Shown here in pieces: positions 14,129 to 21,792 of a stretch of DNA of 22,948 nucleotides. The first letter of the stretch is position 1. Every line of letters starts with the position of its first letter. A program made the position numbers and the translations under genes. Source of the DNA: Taibaiella sp. (GTDB lineage: Bacteria > Bacteroidota > Bacteroidia > Chitinophagales > Chitinophagaceae); the NCBI GenBank assembly GCA_019454705.1, contig JACFNS010000003.1, forward strand, positions 1 through 22,948, in the 5' to 3' direction. The notes under the pieces are model-generated. The model saw only the letters and a list, made by a program, of their open reading frames with translations, was not told the origin of the DNA and did not search any database.

Positions 14129-15085
14129 TTAATTGTTTTTCACAGCTTGTTTTACTTTATAGGCCTCTGCTGCCGCTCTTACCCATGCACCGTCATTATG
14201 CGCTTTTTTGTGGTGGGCTATACGTTGCTTATTGCATTGTCCGTTGCCTTGTATAACGCGATAGAATTCATCCCAGTTTATTTCACCGTGGTCGTAATGC
14301 CCGGTTGCCTCATTCCATTTTAGTTCGGGGTCGGGAATGGTCAGTCCGATTACTTCCGCCTGCTGCACCGTTTTGTCAATAAACTTGGTACGCAGTTCAT
14401 CATTACTATGCCTTTTTATCTTCCACCTGAATGCATCTGATGAATGCGGTGAATCACTATCGTGCGGGCCAAACATCATTAGTGATGGCCACCACCACCT
14501 GTTCATGGCATCCTGCGCCATTTCGCGTTGCTCGGGAGTGCCTTTCATCATCATTGCCATTATCTCGTAGCCCTGCCGCTGGTGAAAGCTTTCTTCTTTG
14601 CAGATACGTACCATCGCCCTGCTGTAAGGGCCATAGGAAGTGCGCTGCAACGATACCTGGTTCACAATAGCAGCACCATCAACCAGCCAACCTATTGCGC
14701 CAATGTCAGCCCATGTAAGCGTGGGGTAGTTAAATATGTTGGAATATTTCGCCTTGCCAGTCTGCAACTGTTCTATCATCTCTTCTCGCGAAATGCCCAG
14801 TGTTTCCGCGGCGCTGTACAGGTACAATCCGTGCCCGCCTTCATCCTGTATTTTGGCCAGCAGTATCTGCTTCGCCCTGATGCTAGGTGCACGTGTTATC
14901 CAGTTGCCTTCTGGCTGCATACCTATCACTTCAGAATGTGCGTGCTGCGATATCTGGCGGATGAGGTGTTTCCTGTATGCTTCCGGCATCCAGTCACGAG
15001 GTTCTATAGCATCACCTTTTTGTACTCTTTCTTCAAACTTTGATAACCGTGCGTCTTCAATAGCCGGTGCTGTATTACTGCTCAT
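14129..15085 (-). CDS. paaA: Phenylacetyl-CoA 1,2-epoxidase catalytic subunit PaaA
   Basis: A 318-aa di-iron oxygenase subunit (E. coli PaaA is 309 aa). Iron-ligand motifs are visible: E82 and H85 in [13 protein letters not shown], and E164/E165 with H168 in [12 protein letters not shown]. The C-terminal part ([20 protein letters not shown]) is typical. It uses O2 to epoxidise phenylacetyl-CoA and can also reverse the reaction. The start at 15085 ([10 protein letters not shown]) is preferred over ATG 15121: the 12 extra residues look unlike the family, and a -7-like element at 15116-15109 would lie inside them. It heads paaABCD. Upstream lie two FNR-like sites, one at the activator position. 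Confidence 0.93.
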   Translation of the reverse strand: MSSNTAPAIEDARLSKFEERVQKGDAIEPRDWMPEAYRKHLIRQISQHAHSEVIGMQPEGNWITRAPSIRAKQILLAKIQDEGGHGLYLYSAAETLGISREEMIEQLQTGKAKYSNIFNYPTLTWADIGAIGWLVDGAAIVNQVSLQRTSYGPYSRAMVRICKEESFHQRQGYEIMAMMMKGTPEQREMAQDAMNRWWWPSLMMFGPHDSDSPHSSDAFRWKIKRHSNDELRTKFIDKTVQQAEVIGLTIPDPELKWNEATGHYDHGEINWDEFYRVIQGNGQCNKQRIAHHKKAHNDGAWVRAAAEAYKVKQAVKNN

Positions 15086-15108
15086 GTTTGTGAGTATTGT
15101 CTTAATGC

Positions 15109-15174
15109 CAATACTACACAACCGGTTTTTGCTACTGCATGACTTTCATCATACCGCATGATGATTATTCTCAT
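15109..15174 (-). promoter_or_regulatory. paaA promoter with two FNR-like sites (15139-15152, 15161-15174) and -7-like element (15116-15109)
   Basis: Proximal site ATGAC-TTTC-ATCAT is centred at 15145.5, 29.5 bp before TAGTATTG (15116-15109, minus strand; one mismatch to TAnnTTTG). Distal site ATGAT-TATT-CTCAT is centred 22 bp further upstream, about two helical turns. The predicted start is near 15104. Two sites at one promoter are unique in this window. Confidence 0.65.
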
Positions 15175-15189
15175 CTTTCACTGAGGGGT

Positions 15190-15214
15190 AAAGATAAAGG
15201 CGCCAAAAGGCGCC
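15190..15214 (-). terminator. Intrinsic terminator of the nfeD-SPFH operon
   Basis: GGCGCC-AAAA-GGCGCC (15199-15214) forms a 6-bp GC stem with a 4-nt loop. On the minus strand it is followed by TTTATCTTTA, 27 bases after the SPFH stop codon at 15241. It also insulates the paa promoter region that lies just beyond. Confidence 0.8.
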
Positions 15215-15240
15215 CTTGTGTATGTATCAATTTTATCCTC

Positions 15241-16170
15241 TTAGCTCTCGCTCCCCTTAGTCTTTTTTATCACCTGTGTAGCGGTGGCTATCAGGCTGGA
15301 AAGGTCGGCCATATTAGATGGTATAATCATTGTGTTGTTTGTTTTAGCCAGGTTGCCAAACTCTTGTATATATTGCTCCGCAACACGCAGGTTCACTGCA
15401 TCTTGTCCACCGGGAGCATTTATAGCCATAGCTATCTCCCGAATACCTTTTGCTGTTGCCATAGCTACTGCCTCTATCTCCGCGGCGCTACCCTCGGCCT
15501 CGTTAATGCGCCTCATCTTCTCACCTTCCGAGCGGGCTATCAGTTCGCGCTTTTCACCCTCTGCCCTGTTTATCTGCGCCTGCATATCACCTTCGGAGTT
15601 GGCGATGTTAGCACGCTTCTCACGTTCTGCACGCATTTGTTTTTCCATCGCATCTTTTATGCTCTGGGGAGGGGTAATATTTTTTACTTCATAGCGTGTC
15701 ACTTTTACACCCCAGGGGTCGCTGGCGTTGTCTACAGCTTCTACTATAGTGCTGTTCATACTTTCCCTTTCTTCAAAGGTTCTATCCAGCTCCATTTTAC
15801 CTATGATGCTGCGCATGGTTGTCTGAGCGAGCTGTATAGATGCAAAGCGGTAATTGTCAATACCATAGCTGGCCTTTTGAGGGTCCATCAATTGCAGGTA
15901 CAGTACACCATCCACCTCTACAGCGATATTGTCTTTGGTAATACATGTTTGCGCAGCTACGTCTATTACCTGTTCTTTCAACGTATGTTTATAGGCAATC
16001 CTGTCGGCGAATGGGATGATAACATGGAAACCTGCCAGCAGTGTTGCCCTGTACTTACCAAATCGCTCTACTATATAGGCCGAGCGTTGAGGCACGATGC
16101 GTATAGTAGTGAGAAATAACAAAAGGGCGAGTATCGCCAGTCCTAAAAAGATAATAGTGCCTGCGTTCAT
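15241..16170 (-). CDS. SPFH/stomatin-prohibitin family membrane protein (QmcA-like)
   Basis: A 309-aa protein: one N-terminal membrane helix (residues about 4-22), then an SPFH/band-7 domain (IVPQRSAYIVERFGKYRATLL, later FADRIAYKHTLKEQVIDV), then a long charged coiled coil rich in Ala, Glu and Arg (EKQMRAEREKRANIANSEGD onward, about residues 180-250), then a short tail. This is the paraslipin/stomatin-like layout. Such proteins form ring-like oligomers that organise membrane microdomains and pair with NfeD proteins or proteases. It starts 4 bp after the nfeD stop, so the two form a standard nfeD-SPFH operon ending in a strong terminator. Substrates or partners other than NfeD are unknown. Confidence 0.93.
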   Translation of the reverse strand: MNAGTIIFLGLAILALLLFLTTIRIVPQRSAYIVERFGKYRATLLAGFHVIIPFADRIAYKHTLKEQVIDVAAQTCITKDNIAVEVDGVLYLQLMDPQKASYGIDNYRFASIQLAQTTMRSIIGKMELDRTFEERESMNSTIVEAVDNASDPWGVKVTRYEVKNITPPQSIKDAMEKQMRAEREKRANIANSEGDMQAQINRAEGEKRELIARSEGEKMRRINEAEGSAAEIEAVAMATAKGIREIAMAINAPGGQDAVNLRVAEQYIQEFGNLAKTNNTMIIPSNMADLSSLIATATQVIKKTKGSES

Positions 16171-16174
16171 AAGT

Positions 16175-16621
16175 TTATCCGATTGGTTCTACAAATAGTT
16201 TAATGCTTTTATAGCCGGTTATTATCAACCGCTGTCCCTCTGCTATGGAATGATTAGACTCGGCGTTCCAACTACTGCCCTTGAATGACACCTTGCCTGT
16301 TTGCCCTGCGGTAAAACTATTGAGCGCTACCGCCGTCTGCCCGATATATTCGTCTTCAATATCACCATCTGCTTCTTTGGTATTCATATACCGTTTCTTC
16401 AAGGCTTTACGCAACAATGCCAGGCTCAGTAGCGAACTGCCTAAGAATATGAATAATTGTGTGTTGATGTCAATATCAAACACCAGGCATACCAATGCTG
16501 TGACCCATGCCCCTACGCCGAAAAAGATGAGGACAAGACCGGGCATGGTTAGCTCGAGCAGTATCAGCGTCAGCCCTATAAGGAACCAGATAACTTCAGC
16601 CTGTGAGAAAAAATCTGCCAA
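16175..16621 (-). CDS. NfeD family membrane protein (short form)
   Basis: A 148-aa protein with two to three N-terminal membrane helices (about residues 8-30, 34-50 and 53-70; GLTLILLELTMPGLVLIFFG is typical) and a C-terminal OB-fold domain (DEYIGQTAVALNSFTAGQTGKV, SWNAESNHSIAEGQRLIITGY). It is the short NfeD/YbbK-type form without a ClpP-like protease domain. It partners with the SPFH protein encoded 4 bp downstream. It is divergent from aat; its upstream region is short if the most upstream aat start is used. Confidence 0.92.
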   Translation of the reverse strand: MADFFSQAEVIWFLIGLTLILLELTMPGLVLIFFGVGAWVTALVCLVFDIDINTQLFIFLGSSLLSLALLRKALKKRYMNTKEADGDIEDEYIGQTAVALNSFTAGQTGKVSFKGSSWNAESNHSIAEGQRLIITGYKSIKLFVEPIG

Positions 16622-16719
16622 TGTGTGTTGATTAGGTTATGCTAAATATACGAAAGTTTAAAATAACACTTGCAGCATGTTTGTTTTGTGGTATGCCTGC
16701 TTATCTGCAATTTGCACCC

Positions 16720-17367
16720 ATGCACCTGCACATGCTCAGCGATGAATTATGGTTCCCACCGGTAGAAGAAGCACTCCCCGATGGCCTGCTGGCCATCGGC
16801 GGCGACCTGTGCATAGAAAGATTACTACTGGCATACAGGAGCGGCATCTTCCCCTGGTATGATGATGAAACACCACTATGGTGGAGCCCCGACCCGCGCT
16901 TTGTACTATTCACTGAAAAGCTGAAAGTGAGCAAGAGCATGAGACAGTTGCTCAGGAAAAATGCATTTGACTTCACCGTCAACAAAGCTTTCGAGCAGGT
17001 AATACGTAACTGCCAGCAGGCACTCCGTCCGGGACAAGACGGCACCTGGATAAATGAAGACATCATTGCCGCATATACAGAGCTGCACCTGATGGGTTTC
17101 GCCCATAGCGCTGAGGTATGGCGCGATGACGAACTGGTGGGTGGTCTGTATGGCATACGCATGGGCCATATGTTCTTCGGCGAAAGCATGTTCAGCAAAC
17201 AGAGCAATGCCAGTAAGTACGCCTTTATCAAATACATACAGCAGTTGCAAAATGAAGGCGTACAATTGGTAGACTGCCAGGTATATACAGAACACTTAGA
17301 AAGCCTGGGCGCTGAAATGATACCACGGTCAGAGTTTATAAATTTCCTGAAACTAAATAAAGCTTAA
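16720..17367 (+). CDS. aat: Leucyl/phenylalanyl-tRNA--protein transferase
   Basis: A 215-aa protein from ATG 16720. Signatures: LWFPPVEEALPDGLLAIGGDL near the N-terminus, LLLAYRSGIFPWYDDETPLWW, SPDPRFVL, and GLYGIRMGHMFFGESMFSKQSNASKYAF in the C-terminal GNAT-like domain (region about residues 150-180). It transfers Leu or Phe from aminoacyl-tRNA to N-terminal Arg or Lys, feeding proteins to ClpAP in the N-degron pathway. The frame is open from ATG 16639 (242 aa), but the extra residues look unlike the family and would leave only 17 bp to the divergent nfeD start. ATG 16693 and 16732 are other possible starts. Single-copy housekeeping gene. Confidence 0.92.
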   Translation: MHLHMLSDELWFPPVEEALPDGLLAIGGDLCIERLLLAYRSGIFPWYDDETPLWWSPDPRFVLFTEKLKVSKSMRQLLRKNAFDFTVNKAFEQVIRNCQQALRPGQDGTWINEDIIAAYTELHLMGFAHSAEVWRDDELVGGLYGIRMGHMFFGESMFSKQSNASKYAFIKYIQQLQNEGVQLVDCQVYTEHLESLGAEMIPRSEFINFLKLNKA

Positions 17368-17417
17368 TACCCATATACTATATACACTCTTTATTGTAAG
17401 TTTAATACATAATTGCC

Positions 17418-18584
17418 ATGGCAGACATTTTACATACACGCGTCAGGTCGGTAGATATACTGCGGGGCATCGTCATGGTGCTGATGGCGCTTGACCATAC
17501 CCGCGATTACTTCACCGACTTTTACAACAACCCCACCGATTTGTCAGTAGCCGGCACGGGCATGTTCCTCACACGGTGGATTACACATTTTTGCGCACCG
17601 GTATTTGTCTTTCTTGCAGGCACCAGCGCATTTTTGTCGCTCAGCAAAAAGAAGGATAAGAAAGCGGCATCCTTCTTCCTATTCACCCGCGGGGTATGGC
17701 TCATCGTATTGGAACTGACCATTGTCCGGTTCGGGTGGCTGTTCAACCTCGACTATTCGCAAACCATTGTGCAGGTCATCTGGGCAATAGGCTGGAGCAT
17801 GATATTCCTGGCGGCATTGATACACCTGCCTTTCAGGTGGGTTCTTGCTATCGGACTCGTCATGGTGTTCGGCCACAATGCGCTGGACTTTATCCCTGTG
17901 GATACCCAAACCGGCACGGGGCTGCTCTGGCATTTCCTGCACCAGTCGGGCTTTATACAATACGGCACCAATGGTTCATTGTATGTCATTTACCCGCTGA
18001 TACCCTGGATAGGTGTAATGGCCGTGGGTTATTGCTTCGGCAGGATAATGCAATACAACGAGCATAAACGTAACCGTATGCTGTACCGCATAGGCGGCGG
18101 CGCTATCCTGTTGTTCCTTATATTAAGAGCTATCAATCTCTATGGCGATCCGCACCCATGGACGGTACAAGAGAGCTGGCACAGAACGGTATTGTCTTTT
18201 ATCAACTGCGAGAAATACCCGCCATCGTTACTATATCTTCTCATGACGCTTGGCCCGTCCATAATGCTCATGCCTTTATTGGAAAGAGCGGCTGCCAACT
18301 TTGGCAGGTTCTTTACCGTGTTTGGCAGGGTGCCTTTATTTTATTACATAGCCCACATCTACCTGATACATGTTATGGCCATTGTGGGAGCGGCTATGCT
18401 AGGGCTGCCGCTCGACTATTTTACCGACAACGACCTGATATGGGTATCCAAACCAGGTTGGGGCTGGGGCCTGCCGGTGGTGTATGCCGTATGGATAGCT
18501 GCCGTCCTGCTGCTGTATTATCCCTCACGTTGGTTTATGCGGGTGAAGCAGCAGAACAAGCAATGGTGGCTCAGTTACCTGTAG
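17418..18584 (+). CDS. DUF1624/heparan-alpha-glucosaminide N-acetyltransferase-like membrane protein
   Basis: A 388-aa protein with about ten membrane helices. The N-terminus RVRSVDILRGIVMVLMALDHTRDYF is the family hallmark (SxDxxRGxxxxxMxxxH with the His just after helix I), and THFCAPVFVFLAGTSAFL and YPLIPWIGVMAVGYCFGR follow in order. Members transfer acyl groups across membranes in the style of acyltransferase-3 enzymes, but bacterial substrates are mostly unknown. It lies 50 bp after aat on the same strand; no functional link is evident. Its stop codon TAG (18582-18584) directly abuts the tex stop codon of the opposite strand with no spacer. Confidence 0.85.
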   Translation: MADILHTRVRSVDILRGIVMVLMALDHTRDYFTDFYNNPTDLSVAGTGMFLTRWITHFCAPVFVFLAGTSAFLSLSKKKDKKAASFFLFTRGVWLIVLELTIVRFGWLFNLDYSQTIVQVIWAIGWSMIFLAALIHLPFRWVLAIGLVMVFGHNALDFIPVDTQTGTGLLWHFLHQSGFIQYGTNGSLYVIYPLIPWIGVMAVGYCFGRIMQYNEHKRNRMLYRIGGGAILLFLILRAINLYGDPHPWTVQESWHRTVLSFINCEKYPPSLLYLLMTLGPSIMLMPLLERAAANFGRFFTVFGRVPLFYYIAHIYLIHVMAIVGAAMLGLPLDYFTDNDLIWVSKPGWGWGLPVVYAVWIAAVLLLYYPSRWFMRVKQQNKQWWLSYL

Positions 18585-20825
18585 CTACTTACCAAACTTC
18601 TTTTTCAACATGCTCAGCGCGTCGTTCATGTTCATGCCGCTCATGTCTTTTTCTTTTGCCTTTGGCTGATGGCCGCCGCCCTTTGCAGGGCGATGCTGTT
18701 TTGCCGGTGCTTCCTGTGTTTGTTTTATGGACAGGGCTATACGTTTCCTGTTCATATCTACTTCCAGCACTTTTACCATCACTTTGTCATTCAGTTTCAG
18801 CACCTCGTTGGGGTCGGTAATGTATTTATGCGCCACTTCCGACACATGCACCAGGCCATCCTGCTTTACCCCTATATCTACAAAGGCACCGAAGCGGGTG
18901 ATGTTGGTCACTATGCCCGGTACTATCATGCCCACGGCCACATCTTCTATGCTGTATATATTGGCAAACTCAAAAGCCTGCGCCTCGCTGCGGGGGTCGA
19001 GGCCGGGTTTCTTCAGTTCATTGATAATGTCCTGTATGGTATGCGCTCCTGCCTCTTCGGTGATGTACTTTCTTACATCTATTTGTTTCAGCAGTTCTTC
19101 GTTGCCTATCATTTGCTTTACATCCACGCCCAGGTCTTTGGCCATTTGCTGCACCAATGTGTATGATTCCGGGTGTACCGCACTTGCGTCCAATGGATTA
19201 TCACCTTCTTTCACCCTGAGGAAACCCGCACATTGTTCGAATGCTTTGCTGCCCAGCCTCGGCACCTGCATTAGTTGCTTGCGACTGGTGAAGCCGCCTA
19301 TCTCGCTGCGGTGCTTCACTATGTTGTCAGCTATAGATGGGCCAATACCACTTACATAACTCAACAGGTGTTTGCTGGCTGTATTCAGGTTGACGCCCAC
19401 CATGTTCACACAACTGATAACCGTCTGGTCCAGTTTTTCTTTCAGGCGTACCTGGTTTACATCGTGCTGGTACTGTCCTACCCCTATACTCTTGGGGTCT
19501 ATCTTCACCAGTTCTGCCAGCGGGTCCATCAGCCTGCGGCCAATGCTCACCGAACCGCGTACCGTAATATCTTCGTTGGGAAATTCTTCTCTCGCTATTT
19601 CAGACGCTGAATAGATAGATGCGCCGTCTTCGTTTACCAAAAACACCGGCAGTTTCAGGTCCAGCTTTTTGATGAACTGTTCCGCCTCCCTGCCTGCCGT
19701 GCCATCGCCTACAGCTATTGCCTGTATATTATACTGTTGTACCAGCGTCCTTATTTTATGTTCCGCATCGTCCAGCCTGTTTTTCTCGTGTATGTATATC
19801 AGGTCTGTTTTCTTCAGTTCTCCTTTTTCGTCCAGGCATACCACTTTGCAGCCTGTACGGTAGCCGGGGTCTATGGCCAGCAGGCGTTTGCCACCCAGCG
19901 GTGCACTCAATAACAACTGGCGCAGGTTTTCGGCAAATACGCTGATGGCCTCCTCATCGGCCTGTATTTTCAATGCCATGCGCAGTTCGCTTTCCATAGC
20001 GGGTTGTAATAATCTGCGGTAGGCGTCTTTCACGGCTTTCTTCACCTGCTCGCCCGCTTCGTTGCTGCTCTTTACAAACTGCTTTTCCAGTATAGCCAGT
20101 GCGTCTTCTTCGTTGGGCGAAAACCCTAAACGCAGGAAACCTTCCATAAAACCGCGCATCACCGCCAGTACCCTGTGCGATGGTATTTTGGTAGCTGGCT
20201 CTGAAAAGTCGAAATAGTCTTTGAACTTGGCGGCCTCTTCTTCTTTACCGCTCAGTATCTTGCTACTCACGGTTGCTTCGCGTTCAAACAGGTTACGCAT
20301 TTTGGCACGTACCTCCGCATCTTCATTCACTATCTCTGCTATGATGTCGCGCGCGCCTTGCAGGGCTTCATCGGCAGTCTTCACGGTCTCGTTGATGAAT
20401 GCTTCCGCCTCTGTTGCAGGATTGATATTCCCCTGCTCCAATATGCTCATCGCCAGTGGTTCCAGCCCGTTCTCGCGCGCGGTCTGTGCTTTTGTTTTGC
20501 GTTTGGGTTTGTAAGGCAGGTATATATCTTCCAGCTCGGCTATAGTGGTGGCTGCATTTATTTTGTCCTGCAGTGCCTCTGTCATTTTGCCTTGCTCGGT
20601 GATGGTCTTTTCTATAAACGCTTTCCTGTCGGCAAATTCTTTTTGCTGGCGCGCCTCGTCCTGTATAGCCTGTATCTGCACCTCGTCCAGTGCACCGGTG
20701 CGATCTTTACGGTACCGTGCTATAAAGGGTATGGTGGCGCCTTCGTTCAGCAGCTCTAATACCGCCGTTACATGTGTTTCTTTTATATTCAGTTTCCCGC
20801 CTACGGTTTTTGCAAATTCCAACAT
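18585..20825 (-). CDS. tex: Tex-like S1 RNA-binding transcription accessory protein
   Basis: A 746-aa protein of normal Tex length. Order: N-terminal helical region (GATIPFIARYRKDRTGALDE, then LEDIYLPYKPKRKTKAQTARE), YqgF/RNase H-like domain (LLAIDPGYRTGCKVVCLDEKG), helix-hairpin-helix modules (NTASKHLLSYVSGIGPSIA and FTSRKQLMQVPRLGSKAFEQ), and a C-terminal S1 domain (VGMIVPGIVTNITRFGAFVD) at about residues 627-700, followed by a basic tail. Tex binds nucleic acid and is thought to act in transcription; its exact role is unsettled. The frame stays open upstream to 21635, but those residues are low-complexity, unlike Tex, and antisense to the HEAT-like gene, so ATG 20825 is the start. Confidence 0.95.
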   Translation of the reverse strand: MLEFAKTVGGKLNIKETHVTAVLELLNEGATIPFIARYRKDRTGALDEVQIQAIQDEARQQKEFADRKAFIEKTITEQGKMTEALQDKINAATTIAELEDIYLPYKPKRKTKAQTARENGLEPLAMSILEQGNINPATEAEAFINETVKTADEALQGARDIIAEIVNEDAEVRAKMRNLFEREATVSSKILSGKEEEAAKFKDYFDFSEPATKIPSHRVLAVMRGFMEGFLRLGFSPNEEDALAILEKQFVKSSNEAGEQVKKAVKDAYRRLLQPAMESELRMALKIQADEEAISVFAENLRQLLLSAPLGGKRLLAIDPGYRTGCKVVCLDEKGELKKTDLIYIHEKNRLDDAEHKIRTLVQQYNIQAIAVGDGTAGREAEQFIKKLDLKLPVFLVNEDGASIYSASEIAREEFPNEDITVRGSVSIGRRLMDPLAELVKIDPKSIGVGQYQHDVNQVRLKEKLDQTVISCVNMVGVNLNTASKHLLSYVSGIGPSIADNIVKHRSEIGGFTSRKQLMQVPRLGSKAFEQCAGFLRVKEGDNPLDASAVHPESYTLVQQMAKDLGVDVKQMIGNEELLKQIDVRKYITEEAGAHTIQDIINELKKPGLDPRSEAQAFEFANIYSIEDVAVGMIVPGIVTNITRFGAFVDIGVKQDGLVHVSEVAHKYITDPNEVLKLNDKVMVKVLEVDMNRKRIALSIKQTQEAPAKQHRPAKGGGHQPKAKEKDMSGMNMNDALSMLKKKFGK

Positions 20826-20903
20826 CCTGTTCTGTTTTTTGGGATTGCGAATGTAATTTGAACCTCCCGTTTTCAAAAAGAAAATCTTTACACATATTTG
20901 CTT

Positions 20904-21416
20904 ATGGACATACGTGCGGAAATACTGAAAGAACATTCCAAACAAAACGCTGAGGCGGTAACCAAATGGGTGGGCGCATCTCCGCAGCGTGTGGCGCAGT
21001 TGATAGATTTGTTCCTGCACGACGAATACCGGGTGGTGCAGCGGCTTGCACAGGTAGTGGGTAAGCTGGCAGATACCCACCCGCAACTGGTAACACCGTG
21101 GCTGCCGCAACTGGTGCGCCGTATGAACGAACCCGGCGTGCATGTAGCTGTAAAACGCAACGTAGTGCGCATACTGCAATATGTAGATATACCCGAGGCC
21201 CTGCATGGCGATCTGATGAATACCTGCTTCGACCTGCTGGCCGACCCGAATGAAACGGTAGCGGTTCGGGTATTTTCCATGACGGTGCTCGACAAACTCT
21301 CCGCCCAATATCCCGAAATAAGGCAGGAACTGAAAGTGATAATAGAGGATGTGCTGGAGCAGGGCTGCACGGCCGCCTTTCGTGCCAGGGCGAGGATGGT
21401 GCTGAAGGGTGAATAA
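20904..21416 (+). CDS. Small HEAT-like helical repeat protein
   Basis: A 170-aa soluble protein made of about four HEAT-like helix pairs (VAQLIDLFLHDEYRVVQRLAQ, then LVTPWLPQLVRRMNEPGVHVAV, then LLADPNETVAVRVFSMTVLD). The D-E-x-R-V-V and P-x-V-H-V-A-V-K-R positions recur as in HEAT repeats. It has no signal or membrane segment. It is divergent from tex with 78 bp between starts. An upstream TTG (20898) is a possible start, but ATG 20904 fits better. HEAT proteins are scaffolds; the partner is unknown. It is followed by the only long non-coding gap of the window. Confidence 0.8.
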   Translation: MDIRAEILKEHSKQNAEAVTKWVGASPQRVAQLIDLFLHDEYRVVQRLAQVVGKLADTHPQLVTPWLPQLVRRMNEPGVHVAVKRNVVRILQYVDIPEALHGDLMNTCFDLLADPNETVAVRVFSMTVLDKLSAQYPEIRQELKVIIEDVLEQGCTAAFRARARMVLKGE

Positions 21417-21563
21417 CGTGTATTTTTTGTTAACCAGTGGATATGCAGATTTAACCGTTAGCAATATTGAGGACTTGCAAGTGGTTGACTGGCAGTGTAT
21501 TACAACTAGTTTGTTAACTTTTGTCAACTCTGCACGTGTTTTTTCTGAAAAACGTTTGGTAAT

Positions 21564-21585
21564 AAAAAAACCGCCTTTGGGGCGG
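21564..21585 (-). terminator. Intrinsic terminator of the small RNA candidate
   Basis: On the minus strand CCGCC-CCAAA-GGCGG (21585-21571) is followed by seven T (21570-21564). No minus-strand protein gene lies upstream before selU, which runs in the opposite direction, so the terminator needs a non-coding transcript to explain it. Confidence 0.82.
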
Positions 21586-21697
21586 GCGGAAGTGCCTATT
21601 ACTAGCAATGGCTTATGGTGTAAGCAGGGTGTCATAGATGATATGTTTATTACAGCCCGATATGTCGGAAATACAATAGCCCCTACGAACGGTAATT
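21564..21697 (-). ncRNA. Candidate small RNA of about 134 nt
   Basis: Bounded by a strong promoter and an intrinsic terminator on the minus strand with no protein gene between. Within it, three hairpins are visible on the transcript. The first pairs 21672-21678 with 21648-21654 (UAUUGUA with UGUAAUA, two G-U pairs) and is topped by CCGA-CAUA-UCGG (21668-21657). The second is GCUUA-CACCA-UAAGC (21625-21611). The third is the terminator stem. An open frame exists from 21635 but runs through the terminator and has no family resemblance. I cannot assign it to a known RNA class. Function unknown; a trans-acting or 6S-like role is speculation. Confidence 0.6.
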
Positions 21698-21701
21698 ATA
21701 A

Positions 21702-21732
21702 CAAATATACACTATTTAAGTGATAATATCAA
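21702..21732 (-). promoter_or_regulatory. Minus-strand promoter, TTG-N20-TATATTTG
   Basis: The -7 element TATATTTG (21709-21702) is a perfect TAnnTTTG, and a TTG -33 element lies at 21732-21730 with a 20-bp gap, matching the Bacteroidota consensus spacing. It points towards the terminator 120 bp away. Confidence 0.7.
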
Positions 21733-21760
21733 AAAATTCTGCTTTTAATTTGTTTGATTT

Positions 21761-21792
21761 AGGATTTTCAGGATTAAAAGATAGACAGGATT
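21761..21792. repeat. AGGATT short repeat cluster
   Basis: AGGATT occurs at 21761, 21770 and 21787 within 32 bp, embedded in AT-rich sequence. Similar AGGATT/AATCCT strings are remembered from intergenic regions of other Bacteroidota, but this cannot be checked here. It could also be chance in AT-rich DNA. Confidence 0.4.

Noticed and set aside
15139..16119. Plus-strand open frame of 326 codons
   Set aside because: Antisense to the SPFH gene; composition rich in Cys, Tyr and His without family resemblance.
21513..21558. GTTAAC-TTTT-GTCAAC palindrome with AACGTTTG 30.5 bp downstream on the plus strand
   Set aside because: Core lacks TGA on one side, spacing is off by one, and no plus-strand gene follows; it may be a degenerate site but is not supported.
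20826..21635. N-terminal extension of tex by about 270 residues
   Set aside because: Sequence unlike Tex, antisense to the HEAT-like gene, and it would run through the terminator at 21564-21585.
21409..21723. Plus-strand open frame of 104 codons in the intergenic gap
   Set aside because: No domain, overlaps the end of the HEAT-like gene, and covers the ncRNA terminator and promoter read on the other strand.
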